From Crenotrichaceae bacterium (lineage in GTDB: Bacteria > Pseudomonadota > Gammaproteobacteria > Methylococcales > DRLZ01): DNA of 13,895 bases. Positions 6,983 to 13,895 of this stretch are shown here, piece after piece. Under the pieces are notes generated by a model, which was not told the origin of the DNA, did no database searches, and saw only the letters and a list, made by a program, of their open reading frames with translations. Location: assembly GCA_011322755.1 (NCBI GenBank), contig DRLZ01000336.1, forward strand, positions 1 through 13,895, in the 5' to 3' direction. Numbering within the stretch: position 1 is the first letter of the stretch; the number at the start of each line of letters is the position of its first letter. The position numbers and the translations under genes are program-made.

Positions 6983-8146
6983 TTGAACGTGACACCACCA
7001 AAACACGACCCTATTAAGATCACTCCAGTAACGACCAGACAATTACGATCTACTTTTATTCATTTACCCCGCTTTATTTTCAAGAATGATCGGCAGTGGG
7101 TTTCTCCCATTTCACTCGAACGTCGAATCCATCTTTCCCGGTACAATCCCTATTTTAGCCATGCCATCTGGAATTCATGGGTAGCTTTTTCTAATGATCA
7201 AGCTGTTGGGCGAATCAGCGCTCAGATTGATCAGCTCTATCTTGATCAATATCCTGATAAGACAGGGTTTTTTGGATTCTTTGATGCTATAGATAATCCC
7301 CATGTAGCAAAACAATTACTCACAACTGCTGAGCAGTGGCTTACTCAGCAAGGCATGAATTATGTGAGAGGACCATTTAGCTTATCCATAAATGATGAAA
7401 GTGGTTTACTGGTTAACGGTTTTGATACCTCGCCATCATTTATGATGGGACACGCACTCCCTTATTACCAGAATCATCTATTGGAGAATGATTATAAATC
7501 AGTTAAAGACTTACTGGTATACAAATTGGCAAGTCAATTTCAGATTCCTCGCAACATGCAATTATTGCTAAGCAAAGCGACTGACAGTATCACAGTCAGG
7601 CCATTACGAAGCAAACAGTTAGCTTCAGAGTTCAGAATTCTCAGAGAAATTTTTAATGATGCCTGGTCTGACAACTGGGGTTTTGTGCCATTTACTGAAG
7701 ATGAGTTTGATGAAATGGGTAAACAATTAAAATACATTGTTGACGATGATTTTGTACAAATCGCTGAGCTGGATGGTCAACCAATCGGAATGATTGTGAT
7801 GTTACCTAATCTAAACGAAATCATTGCAGATCTGGATGGAAAATTGTTTCCAACTGGCTGGTTTAAGCTCATCTGGCGTCTTAAAACACATGCCATGAAA
7901 ACAGGTCGGGTTGCTTTGATGGGGGTTCGCAAGGAATATCAAAACAATATCATTGCGGCAGCTGCCAGTTTCATGTTGATCAACTCATTACGTGAACCGG
8001 CAAGACGCTGGGGCATTGAGGAGGTCGAGTTATCCTGGATTCTTGAAGATAATATTCGAATGCGGAATATTCTGGAGACGATTGGCTGTACGATATACAA
8101 AACCTACCGTATTTATGAAAAACAGTTGATTTCCATCGAAACATGA
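6983..8146 (+). CDS. GNAT-fold N-acyltransferase, bacterial ceramide synthase (bCerS)-like
   Basis: This protein of about 387 residues appears to be a duplicated or extended GNAT acyltransferase. From the start at 6983, conserved-looking blocks are GRISAQID (76-83), TGFFGFF (94-100), RGPFSLSINDESGLL (129-143) and, in the C-terminal GNAT half, VALMGVRKEYQ (from 310) and SWILEDNIRMRNILETIG (351-368). I recognise this pattern as the family containing Caulobacter bCerS, which N-acylates the long-chain base during ceramide synthesis; the match is from memory. The frame is open from 6812 (TTG) and has an ATG at 6908, but the encoded upstream residues look like AT-rich noncoding DNA. TTG at 6983 has AAGAGA five bases upstream; GTG at 6989 is nearly as good. 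The stop overlaps the next start (ATGA), so the two genes are probably coupled. Confidence 0.82.
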   Translation: MNVTPPKHDPIKITPVTTRQLRSTFIHLPRFIFKNDRQWVSPISLERRIHLSRYNPYFSHAIWNSWVAFSNDQAVGRISAQIDQLYLDQYPDKTGFFGFFDAIDNPHVAKQLLTTAEQWLTQQGMNYVRGPFSLSINDESGLLVNGFDTSPSFMMGHALPYYQNHLLENDYKSVKDLLVYKLASQFQIPRNMQLLLSKATDSITVRPLRSKQLASEFRILREIFNDAWSDNWGFVPFTEDEFDEMGKQLKYIVDDDFVQIAELDGQPIGMIVMLPNLNEIIADLDGKLFPTGWFKLIWRLKTHAMKTGRVALMGVRKEYQNNIIAAAASFMLINSLREPARRWGIEEVELSWILEDNIRMRNILETIGCTIYKTYRIYEKQLISIET

Positions 8147-8949
8147 ATACAGTCGATAAATACACAGCGATTGTTCTGGCAGCAGATCGTGGTTTGTCTG
8201 ATCCAGTCGCAATAGCGACAAAATCGCTATGCAAAGCACTGTCGCCGGTAGGCAATACTCCGATGTTGTTTCGGGTTATCAAGGCATTACAACTTAGCCA
8301 ATCAATAGACTCAATTATTGTTGTAGGACCAGCCAAAGAAATTTTGTTGTCAAATCAGCCTTTAAAGTTTTTCCTGGAACAGGATGGTATCGACTGGATT
8401 GATAATGGTAAAACCCCGTGTACCAGCGCCCAGCTTGCTGTGCAGCAGATTGAAGATACAAAACCGACATTAATTACAACGGCTGATCATGCTTTGCTCA
8501 ACCCGGAAATGGTCGATTATTTTTGTCAACATGCAGCAGATACGAGTGCGGATGCTATGCTTGGTCTGGCTAAAGCAGAACAAGTTGTGCAGGCATATCC
8601 AGAGGTTGGTCGAACAAAATGGAAGTTTCAGGATCACCAGTATTGTTCGTGCAACCTGTTCGCGTTCCGTACAAGCCGGGGTCGCAGTTTGATTGAATTC
8701 TGGAAGCAGGTGGAAGACGACAGAAAAAACCCACTACGGATTATCAGCAAACTTGGGTGGAGAACAGCCATACGTTTTGTGCTGAGACAGATTACGCTTA
8801 ATCAGGCATTACAAGCGTTATCTACCAGGTTATCGCTGACAATCAAACCGGTTTTGTTACCATTTCCAGAAGCTGCAATTGATGTGGATACCGAGCAGGA
8901 TCTGAGGCTGGTGGAGAAAATTCTGGAAAAAAGATCAGTGCAGGGTTAA
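8143..8949 (+). CDS. MobA-like NTP transferase (nucleotidyltransferase family)
   Basis: This 268-residue cytosolic protein has the fold signs of a sugar-phosphate/MobA-type nucleotidyltransferase. An N-terminal loop begins AIVLAADRG (9-17) and, after an expanded segment, reads KALSPVGNTPML (31-42), where a lysine and proline usually contact the nucleotide. Asp115 in TADHALLNP (113-121) is the likely metal ligand, with a second acidic cluster DVDTEQD at 247-253. The glycine-rich loop is longer than in MobA or IspD and has Asp where Gly is usual, which suggests a distinct subfamily. Its ATG overlaps the acyltransferase stop by four bases and has no ribosome site of its own, so translation is likely coupled. 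By context it may make or transfer an activated headgroup for the same lipid; the substrate is unknown. Confidence 0.82.
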   Translation: MNTVDKYTAIVLAADRGLSDPVAIATKSLCKALSPVGNTPMLFRVIKALQLSQSIDSIIVVGPAKEILLSNQPLKFFLEQDGIDWIDNGKTPCTSAQLAVQQIEDTKPTLITTADHALLNPEMVDYFCQHAADTSADAMLGLAKAEQVVQAYPEVGRTKWKFQDHQYCSCNLFAFRTSRGRSLIEFWKQVEDDRKNPLRIISKLGWRTAIRFVLRQITLNQALQALSTRLSLTIKPVLLPFPEAAIDVDTEQDLRLVEKILEKRSVQG

Positions 8950-8951
8950 TG

Positions 8952-11900
8952 CTACCCAACCCATTTTCTTGCATTCAAAAACATTCTCAACCACGGCGCG
9001 TCATCTCCCCAATGTTGTGGATGCCAGGAGTTCTGGATGCTGCGAAAACAGCGTTCAGGGTGCGGCATCATGATGGTGAAGCGCCCGTCGGTGTTCGTTA
9101 GCCCGGTGATTCCGGCCGGAGAGCCATTTGGATTCAACGGGTATTGTTCTGTTGTCCGGCCATGATGATCGACATAACGTAATGCGACTAACCCCGACTG
9201 CTCGGTTTGGCTGAGGTCAGAAAATTGTGCACGGCCTTCGCCATGTGCAATTGCAACCGGTAATCTTGATCCAGCCATGTCTTGCAGTAATATTGATGGG
9301 GATGGTGTTATTTCTACCAGCGAGACCCTGGCTTCAAACTGATCTGATACATTGCGTTGAAAAACAGGCCAGTCATTTGCACCAGGAATCAGCGCTTTCA
9401 AATGCGAAAACATCTGACAGCCATTGCAAACGCCAAGCCCAAAATGCTCTGGGTTTGCAAAAAATTGTTCGAACATTTCTTTCAGCTCAGGATTGAATAG
9501 AATGGATTTCGCCCAGCCGCCGCCGGCACCCAAAACATCACCATAGGAAAAGCCTCCACAAGCGATCAGACCGGTAAAGTCTTGTAGATGATGTCGAGCG
9601 GATGATAAATCACTCATGTGTACATCAATTGCTTCAAATCCGACCCGATCAAATGCTGCAGCCATTTCCATGTGTCCATTGACGCCTTGTTCGCGCAGGA
9701 TGGCGACACGTGGGCGTGATGTTAGCAATGCGGGTAACAAAGCTGAATCACCTGGATCAAAGCTGAGTGTCACATTGAGACCCGGGTCATTGCTTTCAAT
9801 CAAGTCGTACTCCTGTCGAGCACACTCCGGGTTGTCGCGTAGCGATTGCATTCGATAACTGGGTTCTGACCAGATTTTCTCTAATCGTGCTCGAGATTCT
9901 GATAATACTGTTTTATTTTTCCATTTAAACTCAAGTGATTGTTCCTCGACAGGTTTGCCAAGAAGGTGTGTGTGGTCTTGTAATTGATGCTCATGAATCA
10001 CTTCCATCACAGCCTTCAATTCGGTTTGTTTGACTTGTATGACAATACCCAGCTCTTCACTGAATAAAACAGATAATGCATCGTTTCCAAGTTTATCAAG
10101 CTCGATGTTTAGTCCACAACGTGAAGCAAAAGCCATTTCACAAAGCGTTGCTAGTAAACCGCCATCTGATCGATCATGGCTGGCAAGCAGCAATGATTGG
10201 TGGTTGAGTTGCTGAATTGCTGCAAACAGTTGTTTCAATAGCTCTGCTGAGTTGAGGTCGGGGGTAATTCCTTTTGTTTCGCCATAAACCTGTGCCAGAA
10301 CAGAACCACCCAGGCGGTTTTGTCCTTGTCCCAGGTCGATGAGCATTAACACAGTGTCTTCATTCAAACAGTGTAATTCAGGTGTGAGTGTTTTGCGCAC
10401 ATCGTAGGTAGGGGCGTAAGCTGTCACTACCAGAGAGACAGGAGAAACAACAGACTTTGGCTGTTCATTCTGCTGCCAGCTGGTTTGCATGGAGAGTGAA
10501 TCCTTGCCAACTGGAATGGCTATCCCCAGAGCAGGGCACAATTCGATTCCAACTGCTTTCACTGTTTCATAGAGTTTGGCGTCTTCACCATCTGCGTTAG
10601 TTGCCGCCATCCAGTTTGCTGAGAGCTTAATCTGATTGAGGTTGTGAATCGGCGCTGCGGCAATGTTGGTAATCGCCTCGGCTATTGCCATGCGTCCTGA
10701 AGCTGGGGCGTTATTGACAGCTAAAGGCGCGCGTTCTCCCATTGCCATTGCTTCCCCTGCAAAGCTTTTGTAACCAGCAGCTGTTACTGCAACATCGGAA
10801 ACCGGTATTTGCCAGGGTCCTACCATCTGATCGCGACATACCAGTCCGGTGACTGACCTGTCAGCAATGGTGATCAGAAAATTTTTGCTGGCGACTGCAG
10901 GAAAGCTCAAAACCCGCTCAGCCGCATCGTGTATGTTAATGTTATCAAGCTGAAAAGCGTGTTGTTGAGGTTGGTTGCTTGTGGTATTTCGCAGCATTCG
11001 CGGTGGTTTTCCAAACAACAGCGACATGGGCAGATCAACAGGACGATTGTTGAACAAAGTATCTTCAACGACAAGTTGCTGATCCATAGTCGATTTACCA
11101 ACTACTGCATACAAACAGCGTTCGCGTTCGCAGATTGCCTTGAATTTCTCCAGTTTTTCAGGATTGACGGCGAGTACAAAGCGTTCCTGGGCTTCATTGC
11201 ACCAGATTTCCATTGGCGACATGCCCGGATCGGCGCAGGGTACATCTCTGAGCTGAAACCATCCACTGCGTCCCGCATCGTGGACTAATTCCGGTATGGC
11301 ATTGCATAGCCCGCCGGCACCAACATCATGAATGCTTAGAATCGGATTATTGTCTCCCTGGCTCCAGCATGCGTTAATCACTTCCTGGCAGCGGCGTTGC
11401 ATTTCAGGGTTCTCTCGCTGTACCGAAGCAAAATCCAGTGCTGCGCTGCCTTCTCCTGATGTGCGTGATGAAGCTGCGCCTCCACCCAGACCAATCAACA
11501 TTGCCGGTCCTCCCAATACAATGATGTATGCATTGGTCGGGATTTTTTGTTTGTCGATCTGGTCTGCGCGGATTGTCCCAACTCCGCCAGCAATCATGAT
11601 GGGTTTGAGATAACCATATCGACGTGTTCCGGATGTTGTGTCGTCAGCTTGCTCAAATGTTCGGAAATAACCCGCCAGATTAGGTCTGCCAAATTCATTG
11701 CCAAAAGCAGCGCCGCCAATCGGTGCTTCCAGCATGATATTCAGAGCGGATGACATATGGTCCGGTTTGCCAAAATCACCTTCCCAGGGGCGTGGGTAAT
11801 CCGGGATGCGTAAGTGTGAGACTGAAAAACCTGTGAGACCAGCCTTGCTTGTAGAACCACGACCGGTTGCTGCTTCGTCCCTGATTTCTCCGCCAACTCC

Positions 11901-12833
11901 GGTTGCAGCGCCTGGATGCGGTGAGATGGCTGTCGGGTGATTATGTGTTTCGACTTTCATGACAATATGACGATGACCTTGATCATAGCCATAGCGATTG
12001 GTTTGTGAATTCCGGGTGAGGTTCTCGCAGGCAGTGCCCTCAATAACAGCGGCATTGTCATGATAAGCAGATAAAATGCCATTTGGGTTGGAATTGCTGG
12101 TATGGCGGATCATTTCAAACAGTGTTTGCGCTTGTTGATTGCCGTCGATGATCCAGTCAGCATTGAAAATCTTGTGTCGGCAGTGTTCGGAATTCACCTG
12201 AGCGAACATCACGAGCTCGGCATCTGTTGGATTTTTTCCCAGTGACAGATAGCTTTCCAGTAAATAGTTGAGTTCTTGCTGGGAAAGTCCAAGCCCCAGA
12301 TTTTCATTGATGCGTACCAGCGCATCAAGCTTTTCTGTCAACACCGGTATGGTAACAAGCTCAGTCGGTGTCGAATGTTGAAAGACTTGACCCAGCTCAG
12401 CTTTACTGACCAGGCTTTGTGTCATTCTGTCATGTAGAAGCGCTGCTAGTGCGCTGTGTTCGTGAAATTCCAGCTGCACATCACGATGACACGCGAATTG
12501 ATAACAAATACCTCTTTCGACACGCAGGATCTGATCCAGGAGGCAGCGTTGAATAATTTCGGTTGCTTTGCTGGACCAGGGGGAAATTGTACCGATACGA
12601 GGGATGACCCAGATCTCATTTTGTTGGTCATGTTTAATGGATGTTGTATCTCCATACTCAAGCAGTGATTGCAAGCGACTGGTTTGCAACGCATTGAGTG
12701 GTTGTTCTAGATCAACAAAATGATGAAATGTCGCTTGCAAGCCAGAAATCGCTGGCTCAAGCTGTCTTAGTTGGTTGAGAAGTCGTGCGCGGCGAAATGC
12801 CGTGAAAGCCTGGGAACCGGAAATAACCTGCAT
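8952..12833 (-). CDS. purL: Phosphoribosylformylglycinamidine synthase (FGAM synthetase)
   Basis: This is the large, single-chain PurL of purine biosynthesis. It converts FGAR, glutamine and ATP to FGAM in the cytosol (step 4). The length of 1,293 residues fits the proteobacterial type (about 1,295). A PurS-like N-terminal domain is followed by the linker, two AIR-synthase-type halves and a class I glutaminase. Visible motifs are QVNSEHCRHK (212-221), VETHNHPTAISPHPGAATG (294-312), the LGGGAASSRTSGEGSAALDF block, and the glutaminase nucleophile Cys1136 in GVCNGCQ. His1258 and Glu1260 in HPER complete the triad. All key residues are present. The ATG at 12833 lacks a good ribosome site but aligns with the usual N-terminus. 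It converges with the nucleotidyltransferase, with only two bases between stops, and lies 140 bases after bamC with its own likely promoter. Confidence 0.98.
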   Translation of the reverse strand: MQVISGSQAFTAFRRARLLNQLRQLEPAISGLQATFHHFVDLEQPLNALQTSRLQSLLEYGDTTSIKHDQQNEIWVIPRIGTISPWSSKATEIIQRCLLDQILRVERGICYQFACHRDVQLEFHEHSALAALLHDRMTQSLVSKAELGQVFQHSTPTELVTIPVLTEKLDALVRINENLGLGLSQQELNYLLESYLSLGKNPTDAELVMFAQVNSEHCRHKIFNADWIIDGNQQAQTLFEMIRHTSNSNPNGILSAYHDNAAVIEGTACENLTRNSQTNRYGYDQGHRHIVMKVETHNHPTAISPHPGAATGVGGEIRDEAATGRGSTSKAGLTGFSVSHLRIPDYPRPWEGDFGKPDHMSSALNIMLEAPIGGAAFGNEFGRPNLAGYFRTFEQADDTTSGTRRYGYLKPIMIAGGVGTIRADQIDKQKIPTNAYIIVLGGPAMLIGLGGGAASSRTSGEGSAALDFASVQRENPEMQRRCQEVINACWSQGDNNPILSIHDVGAGGLCNAIPELVHDAGRSGWFQLRDVPCADPGMSPMEIWCNEAQERFVLAVNPEKLEKFKAICERERCLYAVVGKSTMDQQLVVEDTLFNNRPVDLPMSLLFGKPPRMLRNTTSNQPQQHAFQLDNINIHDAAERVLSFPAVASKNFLITIADRSVTGLVCRDQMVGPWQIPVSDVAVTAAGYKSFAGEAMAMGERAPLAVNNAPASGRMAIAEAITNIAAAPIHNLNQIKLSANWMAATNADGEDAKLYETVKAVGIELCPALGIAIPVGKDSLSMQTSWQQNEQPKSVVSPVSLVVTAYAPTYDVRKTLTPELHCLNEDTVLMLIDLGQGQNRLGGSVLAQVYGETKGITPDLNSAELLKQLFAAIQQLNHQSLLLASHDRSDGGLLATLCEMAFASRCGLNIELDKLGNDALSVLFSEELGIVIQVKQTELKAVMEVIHEHQLQDHTHLLGKPVEEQSLEFKWKNKTVLSESRARLEKIWSEPSYRMQSLRDNPECARQEYDLIESNDPGLNVTLSFDPGDSALLPALLTSRPRVAILREQGVNGHMEMAAAFDRVGFEAIDVHMSDLSSARHHLQDFTGLIACGGFSYGDVLGAGGGWAKSILFNPELKEMFEQFFANPEHFGLGVCNGCQMFSHLKALIPGANDWPVFQRNVSDQFEARVSLVEITPSPSILLQDMAGSRLPVAIAHGEGRAQFSDLSQTEQSGLVALRYVDHHGRTTEQYPLNPNGSPAGITGLTNTDGRFTIMMPHPERCFRSIQNSWHPQHWGDDAPWLRMFLNARKWVG

Positions 12834-12863
12834 AGTATGGGGTCAGCGATCCTGTATAATGAA

Positions 12864-12893
12864 ATAATAGATAAAAGCGGGTCTGCGTTGCAA
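12864..12893 (-). promoter_or_regulatory. Possible sigma-70 promoter of purL
   Basis: On the minus strand, TTGCAA (12893-12888, four of six) and TATTAT (12869-12864, five of six) are 18 bases apart, giving a start about 20-25 bases upstream of the purL ATG. No clear PurR operator is seen. The call is by consensus only. Confidence 0.35.
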
Positions 12894-12973
12894 ATCAAGA
12901 GTAAAGACAAATCGGTCAATAAGACTTCACTTATAAAACACTGCGGACAGAGTGCATCGAGTCGTTGCAGGAT

Positions 12974-13588
12974 TTACAAAGCTTGATAGATATCAAGTAA
13001 CAATGTGCGTCCAGGACCTTCTCTTACAGGCTGTTCATCTGCATCAAGAACCAGTATTTTAGTCAAGCCTCGATCTTCGAGTAATTTGACACGAAAATCG
13101 AACTCTTCGTGTCGGCCATCATCACGCCAGAATGCCAGAAAAGACCACAAGCTATCATCCACAGGCTTGGGGGCTTTTTCATACACTACAAAATATTGCC
13201 CATTGTTTTTATCGCGGTCAAGCACTTCGAGTCCCATATGGGTTAAGGTTTTTCCAACTCGATTCCATGTATGTTCGAAATTATCAAATATTTCAATGTG
13301 TATGGGTTCTTTGATTAAGTCTACCAACAATGGCATTTCATTTTTGTAGGTATCAGTCGTATTGATATCGGTTTGGTCGTCCGAATTTTCTTCTGGTTGT
13401 ATCTGCTGAACATTCGCCTGAATGGTTTCAGGGGTTTGTTGTAGATCGGGTGGTAATTCCAGTGTGTCAAGTTCAGTATGTTGCAGATACTGGGTTTCTT
13501 TATCAGGAAACAATGAACAACTGAGCATCAATAATGGAATGACAAGGCAGCCGGTTAGGACGATTGTTTTGATTATTCTGTTTAGCAT
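12974..13588 (-). CDS. bamC: Outer membrane assembly lipoprotein BamC, short form
   Basis: BamC is a lipoprotein accessory of the Bam complex that inserts beta-barrel proteins in the outer membrane. A signal peptide with basic start (MLNRIIK) and hydrophobic core ends at Cys24, followed by SLFPDK. The lipobox MLSC is atypical, with Met at -3 and Leu at -2. LTGC at 11-14 also resembles a lipobox but leaves too short a hydrophobic segment. LELPPDL at 43-49 matches the conserved unstructured segment that contacts BamD. A Gln/Glu/Asp-rich linker leads to one helix-grip domain (about 95-204). The 204 residues compare with about 344 in E. coli, which has two such domains, so the second is absent. 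It lies 17 bases after dapA, as in the E. coli dapA-bamC order. No clear ribosome site is seen, so coupling or a weak site is likely. Confidence 0.88.
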   Translation of the reverse strand: MLNRIIKTIVLTGCLVIPLLMLSCSLFPDKETQYLQHTELDTLELPPDLQQTPETIQANVQQIQPEENSDDQTDINTTDTYKNEMPLLVDLIKEPIHIEIFDNFEHTWNRVGKTLTHMGLEVLDRDKNNGQYFVVYEKAPKPVDDSLWSFLAFWRDDGRHEEFDFRVKLLEDRGLTKILVLDADEQPVREGPGRTLLLDIYQAL

Positions 13589-13605
13589 AAAGATTTACTG
13601 GTTAA

Positions 13606-13895
13606 TTAATAGACTGAAGCTGATTGCATTGCGCTCCGGACAGTTGTTTCTAGACCGATGCTGAGTTTTGTTAATGGTAATCGTATTCCCGAAGGGATAA
13701 GTCCCATCTCATGTACTGCCCATTTAACAGGGATCGGATTTGATTCGATAAAAAGCTCAGTATGCAAAGCTGCAAGTTGTTCATTCAGTCGCTCGGCCTG
13801 ATTTCGGTCGCCTGCCGTTGCTGCGGCGATCATTGTTGACATCAGACGAGGTGCAACGTTCGCAGTGACCGAAATAACACCATCACCGCCGTTCA
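13606..13895 (-). CDS. dapA: 4-hydroxy-tetrahydrodipicolinate synthase, C-terminal part
   Basis: Only the last 95 or so residues are inside the window; the start lies beyond the right edge. DapA condenses pyruvate with aspartate semialdehyde in the diaminopimelate/lysine pathway, in the cytosol. The visible part opens with NGGDGVISVTANVAPRLM, a hallmark of the late TIM-barrel region, and continues into the C-terminal helical bundle, with ESNPIPVKWAVHEMG and GIRLPLTKLS, both typical of proteobacterial DapA. The catalytic lysine and tyrosines are off the window. It is the upstream gene of bamC in what is probably one operon. Confidence 0.95.
   Translation of the reverse strand, partial: NGGDGVISVTANVAPRLMSTMIAAATAGDRNQAERLNEQLAALHTELFIESNPIPVKWAVHEMGLIPSGIRLPLTKLSIGLETTVRSAMQSASVY

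Noticed and set aside
8943..8962. Possible bidirectional terminator between the nucleotidyltransferase and purL
   Set aside because: GGGTT and AACCC can pair, but the stem is five bases with a ten-base loop, overlaps both stop codons and is followed only by a broken T-run. Too weak to call.
12771..12986. Plus-strand open frame over the purL start and bamC-purL gap
   Set aside because: It is mostly antisense to purL and the promoter region, with no recognisable family.

Overview
The window looks like chromosomal DNA of a Gammaproteobacterium or a close relative (possibly Betaproteobacteria). The evidence is a dapA-bamC gene pair, a fused PurL of about 1,290 residues with a C-terminal glutaminase, a BamC-type lipoprotein (a beta/gamma-proteobacterial Bam component), and moderate G+C. 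No rRNA, tRNA, CRISPR array, insertion sequence or phage gene is visible.

Layout, left to right. A minus-strand sodium:alanine symporter (157-1491) is divergent from a small DUF3144-like gene (1598-1903) that has a clear sigma-70-type promoter. A 272-base gap with a two-copy tandem repeat follows. Next come three minus-strand genes, read right to left as fatty acyl-AMP ligase (6396-4639), NAD-dependent epimerase (about 4579-3641) and gatB (3603-2176). A gap of nearly 600 bases without a convincing gene separates them from two plus-strand genes: a GNAT-fold acyltransferase (about 6983-8146) and an overlapping nucleotidyltransferase (8143-8949). These converge on purL (12833-8952, minus). The right end holds bamC (13588-12974) and the 3' end of dapA (13606 to the window edge), also minus strand.

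Housekeeping content is lysine/cell-wall precursor synthesis (dapA), outer-membrane assembly (bamC), purine synthesis (purL) and tRNA-dependent amidation (gatB). The most interesting part is 3641-8949. Its acyl-AMP ligase, CerR-like epimerase, bCerS-like acyltransferase and unusual nucleotidyltransferase resemble the recently described bacterial (Caulobacter-type) ceramide/sphingolipid pathway. If so, the ligase would activate a fatty acid for a carrier protein, the acyltransferase would N-acylate the long-chain base, the epimerase would reduce the keto intermediate, and the nucleotidyltransferase could act on the headgroup. Serine palmitoyltransferase and the acyl carrier protein are not in the window, so the pathway assignment is an inference.

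The epimerase has no standard start codon upstream of its Rossmann nucleotide-binding motif. This is either an unusual start (ATC) or a sequence or gene defect.
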